Positions 1-6,572 of a DNA stretch of 11,398 nucleotides are shown here, piece by piece. The translations under genes were made by a program, and so were the position numbers. Positions within the stretch are counted from its first letter, which is position 1. Each line of letters starts with the position of its first letter. The stretch lies in assembly GCA_023431385.1 (NCBI GenBank), contig JAEYWA010000142.1:1-11398 (forward strand), in the 5' to 3' direction. Under the pieces are notes generated by a model, which saw only the letters and a program-made list of their open reading frames with translations, was not told the origin of the DNA and did not search any database. The DNA comes from Bacillota bacterium. GTDB taxonomy: Bacteria > Bacillota > Clostridia > Acetivibrionales > DSM-1351.

Positions 1-122
1 AAAGCCTGCTAAAATTCTAACGAAATCTACTAGGCCTATTTAAGTGCGCTCAAAATCCACAAAATCGGGAATTCACTACAGAGTAATCAACAATTTAACA
101 ACAATAACAATTGGAGCAAAAG

Positions 123-175
123 AAAGGGGCATCGCTGACTACCTTTTAAGTAGTTTTGCGACACTCCCTTTTTGT
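123..175 (-). terminator. Probable terminator hairpin downstream of the SEC-C gene
   Basis: A long interrupted inverted repeat lies about 35 bases past the stop codon of the SEC-C gene. AAAGGG (from 123) pairs with CCCTTT (166-171), CGC (133-135) with GCG (158-160), and ACTAC (138-142) with GTAGT (150-154) around a 7-base loop. Read on the minus strand the stem ends in a T-rich run (CCCCTTTCTTTT), as expected for an intrinsic terminator. The plus-strand reading also ends in T-rich sequence, so it could work both ways. The internal loops make it less than ideal. The remaining bases of 1-208 hold no gene I can support. Confidence 0.5.
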
Positions 176-208
176 GTATTTTATAATTTGTTTTTCGTAA
201 ACTATTCC

Positions 209-700
209 TTACCCGCAGCACTTCTTATATTTTTTTCCGCTTCCACAAGGGCAGGGATCATTTCTTCCTACTTTGTTGCTTACTGCCATTCGTGAGGTAC
301 GGAATTCCTTTGTAATTTCTTTTCTTCTCTCTTCCGGAAGAATATCCTCCCATTCAGGCAAATTATAAAGCCAGTCAGCCTTGGCATCTAGCATATTAAA
401 ATATAGCTTGTCATAATCTATTTCAACATCAATTACGCTTAATTCCTCAAGGGTATCCAGATCAACTTCATTTACAAGACTGGTATTAATACCATCCAAA
501 AAGCCTATAAAGGTAACTGAATCCATATTAAATGAATTTGCAACCTCTGAGAGCTGACCCTTTATATTTTTGAGGTTATTCGCCAATATATAAGCATAGT
601 TGTCTTTTTCTTTCAAGAAATATTCTTTCCAAAAGGCTTCATTTTCCTGTGGAGTTCTTTCCTTATCAGCTATCTCTCTCCACTGATCATTTAATGTCAT
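209..700 (-). CDS. SEC-C motif protein (163 aa), function unknown
   Basis: A small acidic, probably cytoplasmic protein. Its only recognisable domain is a C-terminal SEC-C zinc motif at about residues 145-163: the segment DPCPCGSGKKYKKCCG has the metal ligands C150, C152, C161 and C162. The same motif ends many SecA proteins and occurs on many unrelated small proteins, where it binds zinc and is thought to mediate contact with a partner, so it does not reveal the function. Residues 1-140 are rich in Glu, Asp and aromatic residues, probably mostly helical, and I do not recognise a family. No signal peptide or membrane segment is seen. The ATG at 700 has a good AAGGAG site 8 bases upstream. The gene has its own promoter (798-826) and leader, so it looks independent of the transporter block, although read-through from the kinase gene is possible because no clear terminator separates them. 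Confidence 0.85.
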   Translation of the reverse strand: MTLNDQWREIADKERTPQENEAFWKEYFLKEKDNYAYILANNLKNIKGQLSEVANSFNMDSVTFIGFLDGINTSLVNEVDLDTLEELSVIDVEIDYDKLYFNMLDAKADWLYNLPEWEDILPEERRKEITKEFRTSRMAVSNKVGRNDPCPCGSGKKYKKCCG

Positions 701-752
701 AACAATTACTCCTTTTCATAAAAATCAAAGTATTGCCCGCAGCTTCTACATA

Positions 753-781
753 CAGCAGATGTAATGAAAAGACATTTGCTG
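753..781 (-). promoter_or_regulatory. Stem-loop in the leader of the SEC-C gene
   Basis: CAGCAGATGT (753-762) and ACATTTGCTG (772-781) form an inverted repeat matching at 9 of 10 positions around a 9-base loop. It sits in the middle of the roughly 90-base leader predicted between the promoter at 798-826 and the ribosome binding site near 709-714. In the minus-strand RNA the single defect is an A-C mismatch. There is no T-run after it, so it is not a terminator. It may affect mRNA stability or bind a regulator; no known riboswitch class is recognised. Confidence 0.35.
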
Positions 782-797
782 CTTTCAATCCTTTGGT

Positions 798-826
798 ATT
801 ATATCATAGGAGAATTGGGGCTGCAA
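798..826 (-). promoter_or_regulatory. Sigma-A promoter, extended -10, for the SEC-C gene
   Basis: On the minus strand a perfect TATAAT (798-803) is preceded by TGA, giving an extended TGn -10 element. A weaker -35 hexamer, TTGCAG (821-826), lies at the ideal 17-base spacing. Transcription would start near 791. A small GC-rich hairpin (GCTGC, AAGA, GCAGC) overlaps the -35 region at about 820-833, directly beside the tandem repeats. Confidence 0.6.
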
Positions 827-830
827 GAGC

Positions 831-876
831 AGCAAAATTAACCTGAAAGTTACAAGCAAAATTAACCTGAAAGTTA
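831..876. repeat. Tandem 22-bp direct repeat, possible insertion-sequence end
   Basis: A 22-bp sequence at 831-852 is repeated without a mismatch at 855-876, with CA between, so the period is 24 bp. Each copy contains AACCTGAAAGTTA preceded by AGCAAAATT. Seen from the minus strand, the second unit begins TGTAACTTTCAGG. Multiple short repeats at the ends, with TG...CA termini, are typical of IS21-family (IstA/IstB) insertion sequences, and the style of this sequence reminds me of such ends. No transposase gene is present, so it would be a remnant, a solo end or an unrelated repeat. It starts 6 bases beyond the kinase stop codon. Confidence 0.6.
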
Positions 877-882
877 TCGCTT

Positions 883-2697
883 TTATTTATTTTCTTTTGA
901 CCTATGCATTATTATAGGCTTTTCATTATCAATTGGTAGAAGTAGTGTAACCTTTGTGCCTTTTTTTAGCTTACTTTTTATTGACAATATTGCTCTGTCA
1001 TCATAAAAGGCCTCGAGGACTGAACGTACATATCTCAATCCAATTCCAACCGATTTTCTTCCACTATCAAACTTACCCCGAAATGGCTCTTGAATTTTTT
1101 TTAGCTCCTCAGAAGTAAGCCCAACACCATTATCCTCTATAGATATAATTATTGCATTGCGCATACTGGAATGAAGTACCCGCACTGAAAGTACTCCGGA
1201 CTCTCCGAGGCCATGGTGTATTGCGTTTTCTGCTATAGGCTGCAGTATCATTCTGGCAGTTAATGTATCCAGATATTCCCCATCCTCCACCTCAACATAA
1301 CTATCAAATTCGTACCTCATTTTTTGCAACTTCAGATAGGCCTGAAGCATTTTCAGCTCTGTACGTACAGTGGCTCGCTTGTCAATTTTCCCCAGACTGT
1401 ATGCCAAGATATAATTCAGTTCTGTTGTAAAGTTTTCTATGTCCTTCTGAGCATGCATTTTTGCAAGCCAGTGAATTGAATTAAGTGAATTCATAAGAAA
1501 ATGGGGATTAATCTGATAATATATTTTTTCAATTTCTAGTTGGTGCTTTTGTAGCATAACATTTTCAACATCACTTAAAAGTTTCTGTATTTGTATTTTC
1601 ATATTGTTAAACTGATCGAAGAGCTCATCATATTCTGCAGCACCCGTCTGTACTGAAATTATATCCAAATCTCCCTTCCCTATTTTTTTTATTTCTTTTG
1701 AGAATATTGAGATAGGTTTATAAATCAATCTTGATATAACAAAGGAGGAAAAAATAATAAGGAAAAAAACTAAAAATAGTATGGCTACTACATTACGCAC
1801 CCACGCTAGAAATTCCCTGTTATATTCACTTACCGGCAATAAAAGTACATTGGTACAACTTGTAGAGACCTGTCTGACACCAACGTAATTGCCATACCTT
1901 CCAAAATAACTGTTATTTACCATTTTCTCGTCCTGTAGTTTGATCTCTTGTCCATACGTGAAATCCGTGCTACTGGAATAACATACTCTTTCTTGTGCAT
2001 CCAACTGTAAGAGTATGTAGTTCATATTTTGAGTTTTTGAGATGGTATTTACAATTACTTCTGTATCCATACGCGATTCTATATAGATAATTAGTTTATA
2101 TCCATTTGACAGGATAATTTCTCTTGCAACCGAAAGCACCTGCCACGTACTGGTAGCCATTGTGGCAGACTGGTGAAGCGGATGATAGCATACACTTCCG
2201 TTTTTCCTCAGATAATCTTGCTTTAACGGGGAAAAGTTTCTACGAGCAGCAAAATTGTAAAAATAATACTCCTCATTTGCAGGATCATAATACATCCTGT
2301 TCCCAATGCTGCTATTTGCAAAAGATATTTTAACAAGGTTCTCAGATATCTGTTGATTTATCACGAATCTTTCATAATTCGATCCTGACGAAAAGAAACT
2401 TTCCAGCTGATATCCCACTACTCCCTGGGGAGTCATTTGCTGTGAGACCTGTACCATATCCAAATAGCTTCGCTCCATTTTGTCAGTAATCTGTTGCAAG
2501 CTGGATACCATCGATGTCATCAATTTGTTCTTCTCTATAGACTGTATTGTTTGGTATGAAACCAGTATTAACAGCAATAGACTGACTGATATCTCTATTA
2601 TTACAATAAAGATTAATCTTTGATGTAGTGTTTTAAATTTAAATGGTAGTATTTTTTTGCAAAATTCTTTAAAAACCCCATTAAGAAATTTTTCCAT
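883..2697 (-). CDS. YesM-type membrane sensor histidine kinase (604 aa)
   Basis: Sensor half of a two-component system; its likely partner is the AraC-type regulator at 6573-7661. Order of parts: transmembrane helix about 27-48; extracytoplasmic sensor region about 50-298, probably Cache-like; second helix about 301-323; HAMP linker about 321-375; His_kinase domain with the phospho-acceptor H399 in QINPHFLMNSLNSI; HATPase domain with the N-box ILQPIAENAIHHGL (484-497, N491), G1-box EDNGVGL (521-527) and G2-box SVGIGLRYV (549-557). All catalytic elements are present. This layout is the YesM/LytS-like class that often sits beside CUT1 sugar transporters. The start has GGGGAG nine bases upstream. 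It is the last gene of the transporter block, behind the hairpin at 2719-2755, which would fit low expression. The inducing ligand is not known; an oligosaccharide, perhaps presented by the binding protein, is inferred from context. Confidence 0.93.
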   Translation of the reverse strand: MEKFLNGVFKEFCKKILPFKFKTLHQRLIFIVIIEISVSLLLLILVSYQTIQSIEKNKLMTSMVSSLQQITDKMERSYLDMVQVSQQMTPQGVVGYQLESFFSSGSNYERFVINQQISENLVKISFANSSIGNRMYYDPANEEYYFYNFAARRNFSPLKQDYLRKNGSVCYHPLHQSATMATSTWQVLSVAREIILSNGYKLIIYIESRMDTEVIVNTISKTQNMNYILLQLDAQERVCYSSSTDFTYGQEIKLQDEKMVNNSYFGRYGNYVGVRQVSTSCTNVLLLPVSEYNREFLAWVRNVVAILFLVFFLIIFSSFVISRLIYKPISIFSKEIKKIGKGDLDIISVQTGAAEYDELFDQFNNMKIQIQKLLSDVENVMLQKHQLEIEKIYYQINPHFLMNSLNSIHWLAKMHAQKDIENFTTELNYILAYSLGKIDKRATVRTELKMLQAYLKLQKMRYEFDSYVEVEDGEYLDTLTARMILQPIAENAIHHGLGESGVLSVRVLHSSMRNAIIISIEDNGVGLTSEELKKIQEPFRGKFDSGRKSVGIGLRYVRSVLEAFYDDRAILSIKSKLKKGTKVTLLLPIDNEKPIIMHRSKENK

Positions 2698-2712
2698 TTT
2701 GCAGCACTCCCC

Positions 2713-2755
2713 ACAGAAAACTGATGAAGGCCAAATGTCTTGGCCCGCATCAGTT
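2713..2755 (-). terminator. Hairpin between binding-protein and kinase genes, probably a leaky terminator
   Basis: AACTGATG (2719-2726) pairs perfectly with CATCAGTT (2748-2755), and GGCCAA (2729-2734) with TTGGCC (2740-2745), separated by a 2x2 internal loop. The apical loop is 5 bases. On the minus strand the stem runs into TTTTCT and then GTGGGG, so the T-run is short. It lies in the 67-base gap after the binding-protein stop and just before the kinase ribosome binding site. Such a weak terminator or 3' mRNA-stabilising hairpin would give far more binding protein than kinase from one transcript. Confidence 0.6.
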
Positions 2756-2764
2756 AATCATGTA

Positions 2765-4528
2765 CTATTTTGCTATTTCAGCTATCTCACTTATAATTTT
2801 ATCTCCACCCTGAGCCTTCCAATTTTTCACAAACTCATCAAAGGTGCTGTCGACATCGGTACTCATTATCGCCTTTGCGAAGGACTCCTGTTCAAGCTTC
2901 TGCAGGCTCGCCCACTTGGAGGTCATAGTATCGGTGGTTCCGTAATAAAGGCTGTATATTTCCTTAATGTTTTTACCTGTGGAAAGTGGCCTGTCACCAA
3001 CCATTATTGATATAAGTCTTGGGAGGTTGCTAGTGACAAGCTCACTTGACAGATCCCAGTTATTTATTGAGTAGTTATCCTTAGGTTCCTTTTTAAGTTT
3101 GGTAATTGCTTCCATATCGCCTCTAAGAAGCTTGTGAGTGCTAAAGTCAACATTATTAATTGTTATTTCACCCTTCATATATCTTGAAAGAATATCATAG
3201 GAGGCCTCAAGCTCATCAACATTATCAAATACCCCGAAAAGAGGATAGGAGCCGCCTGTTCCAGAACCTTTACTTAATCCTGATTCAATCCACTTGGCCT
3301 CATCTCTCAAAAGCAGATTGATTATTTTCACTGCTGCTTCAGGATTCTTGTAATTTTTGTTTACAACAAGGAATGAAGTAGCAGGAGAAGCCATATGTAC
3401 ATAATAGTTGCCGTCGTCAGCCTCAGGATAAGCATATGCCTGCCAATCCGGAGCGGGATTTTTCTTATACGCGTCAGCAAGATTATACCCTACCCACCAT
3501 GGTCCGAAAAAGATACCAGTCTTGTTATCCAGTGCCGGTTGCATACTGTCGTCACGTATCAGCATTTCTTTATCAATCAAACCGTCCTTGTACAGATCAT
3601 GTAAAGTCTGTAAGGCTTGCTTTGTCTCAGGCTGTATTGAACCGTAGGTTACTTGTCCGTTTCCGTCCTTCAGCCAGTAAGTTGGGAAGGATTTATGAGC
3701 CCCAAAAATAGGATCCAGACCAAACTGGTTTCCATCCGGCTGTGCAATTCTTTGCTGCTTGGATGGACCTCCTATTCCGATAGTATCCTTCTTTCCGTTG
3801 CCGTCAGGATCCTTTTCTACAAAAGCTTTAGCAACCTCCCTGAGCTCTGCCAAATTCTTCGGAGCACTCAATCCTAGCTTATCCAGCCAGTCCTGACGAA
3901 TCCACATTTCATTAAAGCCGTTTGCTTTAGGCGTTGTAGCAGGAATACCCTTTACTTTTCCATCAATTTCAACGAGTTTTTTAAGCGAATCTCCACCGCT
4001 CTTGTAGAAAGCTTTCAACAAATCGCTGGCATAATCGTTGTATGTAGATGTTAAATCAGCTATCTGGTCGTATTTGTTCATTGAGCTAAATTGAGTCATG
4101 TTTACCATAAGTGCATCTGGTAAACTATTAGAAGAAATAGACAAGCTTAACTTTTGGTCAAAATCGTTTCCAGGAGCAGCTATCCAATCTATTTTAACAT
4201 CAATATTAAACTGCTTCTTTATTTCATCTATAAAACCATTCTTTTCAATAGATTGACCTTCATCAAACTTGACATTTGGGTCAAGACTTCTGACAACCCT
4301 GATTGTTACAGGTTCCTCATACCTTCCAAATGGATCTGCCTTCTCAGCAATGCTGGATTGTACTGCTTCAGTATTTGCTGCGGTACTTGTGTTTCCAGTA
4401 CTTGGATCAGTTGCTTTGTTTGTACCGCAGGCTACAATTGAAATCATCATTGAAACTGCCATAATACCGGCTATAAACTTCTTTAGATACATTCCATTAC
4501 TCCCTTCTTTCTGCTTAACTTTTCTCAT
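2765..4528 (-). CDS. Lipoprotein solute-binding protein of a CUT1-type sugar ABC transporter (587 aa)
   Basis: Captures the substrate outside the membrane and delivers it to the two permeases encoded just upstream. The N-terminus has a lipoprotein signal: basic residues, a hydrophobic stretch (about 18-31) and the lipobox IVAC with C34 as the lipidated cysteine. A Ser/Thr/Asn-rich linker (about 36-60) follows, then a long family-1-like binding domain. At 587 residues it is longer than classical maltose-type binding proteins and resembles the LplA/YtcQ group. Residues 240-248 (DPDGNGKKD) look like a calcium-binding loop, as often seen in this group. Two starts are plausible: ATG at 4528 (GGGAGG nine bases upstream) and ATG at 4492 (GGGAG eight bases upstream); the lipobox is retained with either. 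I keep the longer one. The likely substrate is an oligosaccharide, but the sequence does not tell which. Confidence 0.9.
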   Translation of the reverse strand: MRKVKQKEGSNGMYLKKFIAGIMAVSMMISIVACGTNKATDPSTGNTSTAANTEAVQSSIAEKADPFGRYEEPVTIRVVRSLDPNVKFDEGQSIEKNGFIDEIKKQFNIDVKIDWIAAPGNDFDQKLSLSISSNSLPDALMVNMTQFSSMNKYDQIADLTSTYNDYASDLLKAFYKSGGDSLKKLVEIDGKVKGIPATTPKANGFNEMWIRQDWLDKLGLSAPKNLAELREVAKAFVEKDPDGNGKKDTIGIGGPSKQQRIAQPDGNQFGLDPIFGAHKSFPTYWLKDGNGQVTYGSIQPETKQALQTLHDLYKDGLIDKEMLIRDDSMQPALDNKTGIFFGPWWVGYNLADAYKKNPAPDWQAYAYPEADDGNYYVHMASPATSFLVVNKNYKNPEAAVKIINLLLRDEAKWIESGLSKGSGTGGSYPLFGVFDNVDELEASYDILSRYMKGEITINNVDFSTHKLLRGDMEAITKLKKEPKDNYSINNWDLSSELVTSNLPRLISIMVGDRPLSTGKNIKEIYSLYYGTTDTMTSKWASLQKLEQESFAKAIMSTDVDSTFDEFVKNWKAQGGDKIISEIAEIAK

Positions 4529-4564
4529 TTTTTCTTTCCTCCCGTCTAGCTTTTACTATATTAA

Positions 4565-4586
4565 ATTGCCTTAATGATTGGGCAAT
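4565..4586 (-). promoter_or_regulatory. Small stem-loop before the binding-protein gene
   Basis: ATTGCC (4565-4570) and GGCAAT (4581-4586) form a perfect 6-bp stem with a 10-base loop in the 81-base gap between the downstream permease gene and the binding-protein gene. On the minus strand it is followed by TTTAATATAG, which is too poor in T for a convincing terminator. It might protect the downstream binding-protein mRNA from 5' decay or mark a processing site; that is inference. Confidence 0.3.
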
Positions 4587-4609
4587 AACCCCCTATCCAA
4601 TACTGTTAA

Positions 4610-5494
4610 TCATTCTTTAACAGATCCCAGAGTAATTCCTGATATAAAATACTTTTGGAGGAACGGATAAACTATAAGAACCGGAACCATTGCAATAAAT
4701 ACTTTTGCTGCGTTCAGAGATTTGTTGTTGAGCTGTGAAGAAATCTTTATTTCTTCAGTAGTCATTCTTGTAAGATCCAAATTTACTACCAATTGCTGTA
4801 TATATGTCTGAAGCGGATAATTCGACTGTTTTGTATTAAGAACCAACCCTTGAAAAAATTCATTCCAGTGACCTACCATTGTAAATAGTGTTATGGTTGC
4901 AATTACAGGTCCCGACAGTGGTATATAAATCTGAAGGAAAATCCTCCAAGGTCCAGCTCCATCAACATAAGCTGCTTCTTCCAATGCAGAAGGAAGGTTT
5001 CTGAAAAAGTTGACGATTAGTATTACATTAAATATTGGGAGGCTTCCTGCAAGCACAAGGCCCCAGATCGAATCAATAAGCCCGTAGCTTCGTACTGTAA
5101 TATACCATGGAATTATCCCACCGTTAAAAATCATACAAAAAACCAATATCCACATATGTGCATTCCTGTGAGGAAGCTGTTTTCCGCTTTTTGACAACGG
5201 ATATGCTGAAAGCAAGGTTATTCCCACACCAACTAAGGTTCCTAGAATAACTCTTTTTATTGATACAAAGAATGACATAAAGAAAGCTGTTTCACCGAGA
5301 ATTTTCTCGTAAGAAAGTAAATTGAAACCTATGGGCCATAATGCAACAGCCCCTGCATTTACCGCAGCTTTTTCGCTTAGGGAAATCATTAAAACATACC
5401 ATAGAGGAAGCAAACATATAAGTGTAATAAAAATAAGTATTATCACATTGGCAAAATCAAATATTTTTGAACCTAGACCTTTCTGTTCAATCAA
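4610..5494 (-). CDS. Sugar ABC transporter permease, LplC/YtcP type (294 aa)
   Basis: One of two membrane subunits forming the channel of the CUT1-type importer. About six hydrophobic segments are visible (roughly 14-36, 72-98, 113-132, 140-163, 193-212 and 262-285). The cytoplasmic EAA loop, which docks the ATPase, is at about 171-195 (LEEAAYVDGAGPWRIFLQIYIPLSGP), with the family's conserved Glu, Ala-Ala, Asp and Gly. The C-terminus KYFISGITLGSVKE is typical of the LplC/YtcP group. The start codon is TTG at 5494, which is unusual; GGGGTGA lies about 6 bases upstream and no better ATG is nearby. It follows the partner permease after only 23 bases, so the two are surely cotranscribed and made in equal amounts. 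Confidence 0.93.
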   Translation of the reverse strand: MIEQKGLGSKIFDFANVIILIFITLICLLPLWYVLMISLSEKAAVNAGAVALWPIGFNLLSYEKILGETAFFMSFFVSIKRVILGTLVGVGITLLSAYPLSKSGKQLPHRNAHMWILVFCMIFNGGIIPWYITVRSYGLIDSIWGLVLAGSLPIFNVILIVNFFRNLPSALEEAAYVDGAGPWRIFLQIYIPLSGPVIATITLFTMVGHWNEFFQGLVLNTKQSNYPLQTYIQQLVVNLDLTRMTTEEIKISSQLNNKSLNAAKVFIAMVPVLIVYPFLQKYFISGITLGSVKE

Positions 5495-5517
5495 AACAGT
5501 TCACCCCACCCAATAGT

Positions 5518-6408
5518 TTAAAATATTTTGTACCCGGTAAATCTATCTGCCATTATATAACTGGCAGCAATCAAAACAAAGCTGACAACTGATTTGAGAA
5601 GACCCACTCCAGTTGCAAGACTGAACTGAAGGTCAACAAGACCTGCACGGTACACCCATGTGTCAATTATATCACCTGTAGAATAAACCAGTGGGTTATA
5701 CAGGTTGAAAATCTGGTCAAATCCTGCGTTAAGAACATTTCCTAGAGAAAGAATAGCCAAAAGTATAATAGTAGAACTTATACCTGGAAGAGTAATGTGA
5801 AGAAGCCTTTTGAAGCGTCCTGAACCATCAATGGCGGCAGATTCGTGAAGGGATGGATCAATACCCGTTAGCGCCGCAAGATAAATAACCGCATTATATC
5901 CGAAGCCCTTCCATATATCAGTGCCAATAACAAGAGGCTTAAACATTTCAGCTTTTCCAAAAAACAATATCGGATCGATTCCTAATAATTGTAATATGCT
6001 ATTAACTGGTCCGTAATACCCGAATATTGTTAATACAATATTTGAAAAAATAACCCATGACAGGAAGTAGGGAAGGTATACCATCGTTTGTATTGGTCTT
6101 TTAAGCTTTTTTATGGCTAACTCGTTTAAAAGTAACGCAAATATTAAAGGTACTAATAGATTTCCAATCATTTTTCCTACTGCAATAAATACAGTATTAA
6201 AAAATACCTGTTTAATGTCCGGCATGCTGAACATGTACCGGAAATTCTCCAGTCCTACCCATTCTGATTTAAAAATACCCAAACCCGGGTTGAAATCCTG
6301 GAACGCCATTACAATCCCGAACATAGGCACAATGCTGAATAATACTAACCAGATATAACCAGGAGCCATCATTAGATAATAATGCTTTAAGAATTTTTTA
6401 TTATACAT
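5518..6408 (-). CDS. Sugar ABC transporter permease, LplB type (296 aa)
   Basis: The other membrane subunit of the importer. Six hydrophobic segments are visible (about 13-36, 68-95, 106-130, 158-181, 208-231 and 264-287), with the ATPase-docking EAA motif at about 187-210 (LHESAAIDGSGRFKRLLHITLPGI). The N-terminus KHYYLMMAPGYIWLVLFSIVPMFG and the C-terminus DRFTGYKIF are typical of the LplB group. I start it at ATG 6408, which has GGGAGGG about 10 bases upstream and matches the normal family length. The same frame stays open to an ATG at 6564, but that would add 52 residues unlike the family, without a good ribosome binding site. No ATPase gene accompanies the permeases, as is usual for this group, which relies on a shared MsmX-type ATPase encoded elsewhere. 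Confidence 0.93.
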   Translation of the reverse strand: MYNKKFLKHYYLMMAPGYIWLVLFSIVPMFGIVMAFQDFNPGLGIFKSEWVGLENFRYMFSMPDIKQVFFNTVFIAVGKMIGNLLVPLIFALLLNELAIKKLKRPIQTMVYLPYFLSWVIFSNIVLTIFGYYGPVNSILQLLGIDPILFFGKAEMFKPLVIGTDIWKGFGYNAVIYLAALTGIDPSLHESAAIDGSGRFKRLLHITLPGISSTIILLAILSLGNVLNAGFDQIFNLYNPLVYSTGDIIDTWVYRAGLVDLQFSLATGVGLLKSVVSFVLIAASYIMADRFTGYKIF

Positions 6409-6473
6409 CTCAGCAGTGCCCTCCCAATAATCAGATACACGTAACCATATCTGCCTTTTGCTTACTACTTGAG

Positions 6474-6490
6474 TGTAACATGAAGTGACA
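6474..6490. promoter_or_regulatory. Imperfect palindrome before the first permease gene
   Basis: TGTAAC (6474-6479), spacer ATGAA, then GTGACA (6485-6490) is an inverted repeat with one mismatch, in the 164-base gap between the response-regulator stop and the first permease. The arm TGTAAC also appears twice upstream of the response-regulator gene (7708-7742, on the minus strand). It could be a site for the block's own regulator or an internal promoter region, but such short A+T-rich matches easily arise by chance. I see no convincing promoter in this gap. Confidence 0.2.
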
Positions 6491-6572
6491 TTTTTGATAT
6501 ATAGAGGTGTGTTGCGGAATTTAAGTAAATTTCTCTTGTTACCTATAGTTAAAAACCATTTCAATTAACTAA

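Noticed and set aside
44..295. Plus-strand open frame of 83 codons at the left edge
   Set aside because: No ribosome binding site, no recognisable protein features, overlaps the probable terminator and the SEC-C gene end.
831..876. CRISPR array
   Set aside because: Only two copies with a 2-base gap, so there are no spacers; no cas genes nearby.
4154..4574. Plus-strand open frames antisense to the binding-protein gene
   Set aside because: Shadow frames of a well-supported lipoprotein gene; the hydrophobic stretches come from the complementary sequence.
6409..6564. 52-residue N-terminal extension of the LplB-type permease
   Set aside because: Composition unlike the family, no good ribosome binding site at 6564, and a strong site precedes ATG 6408.
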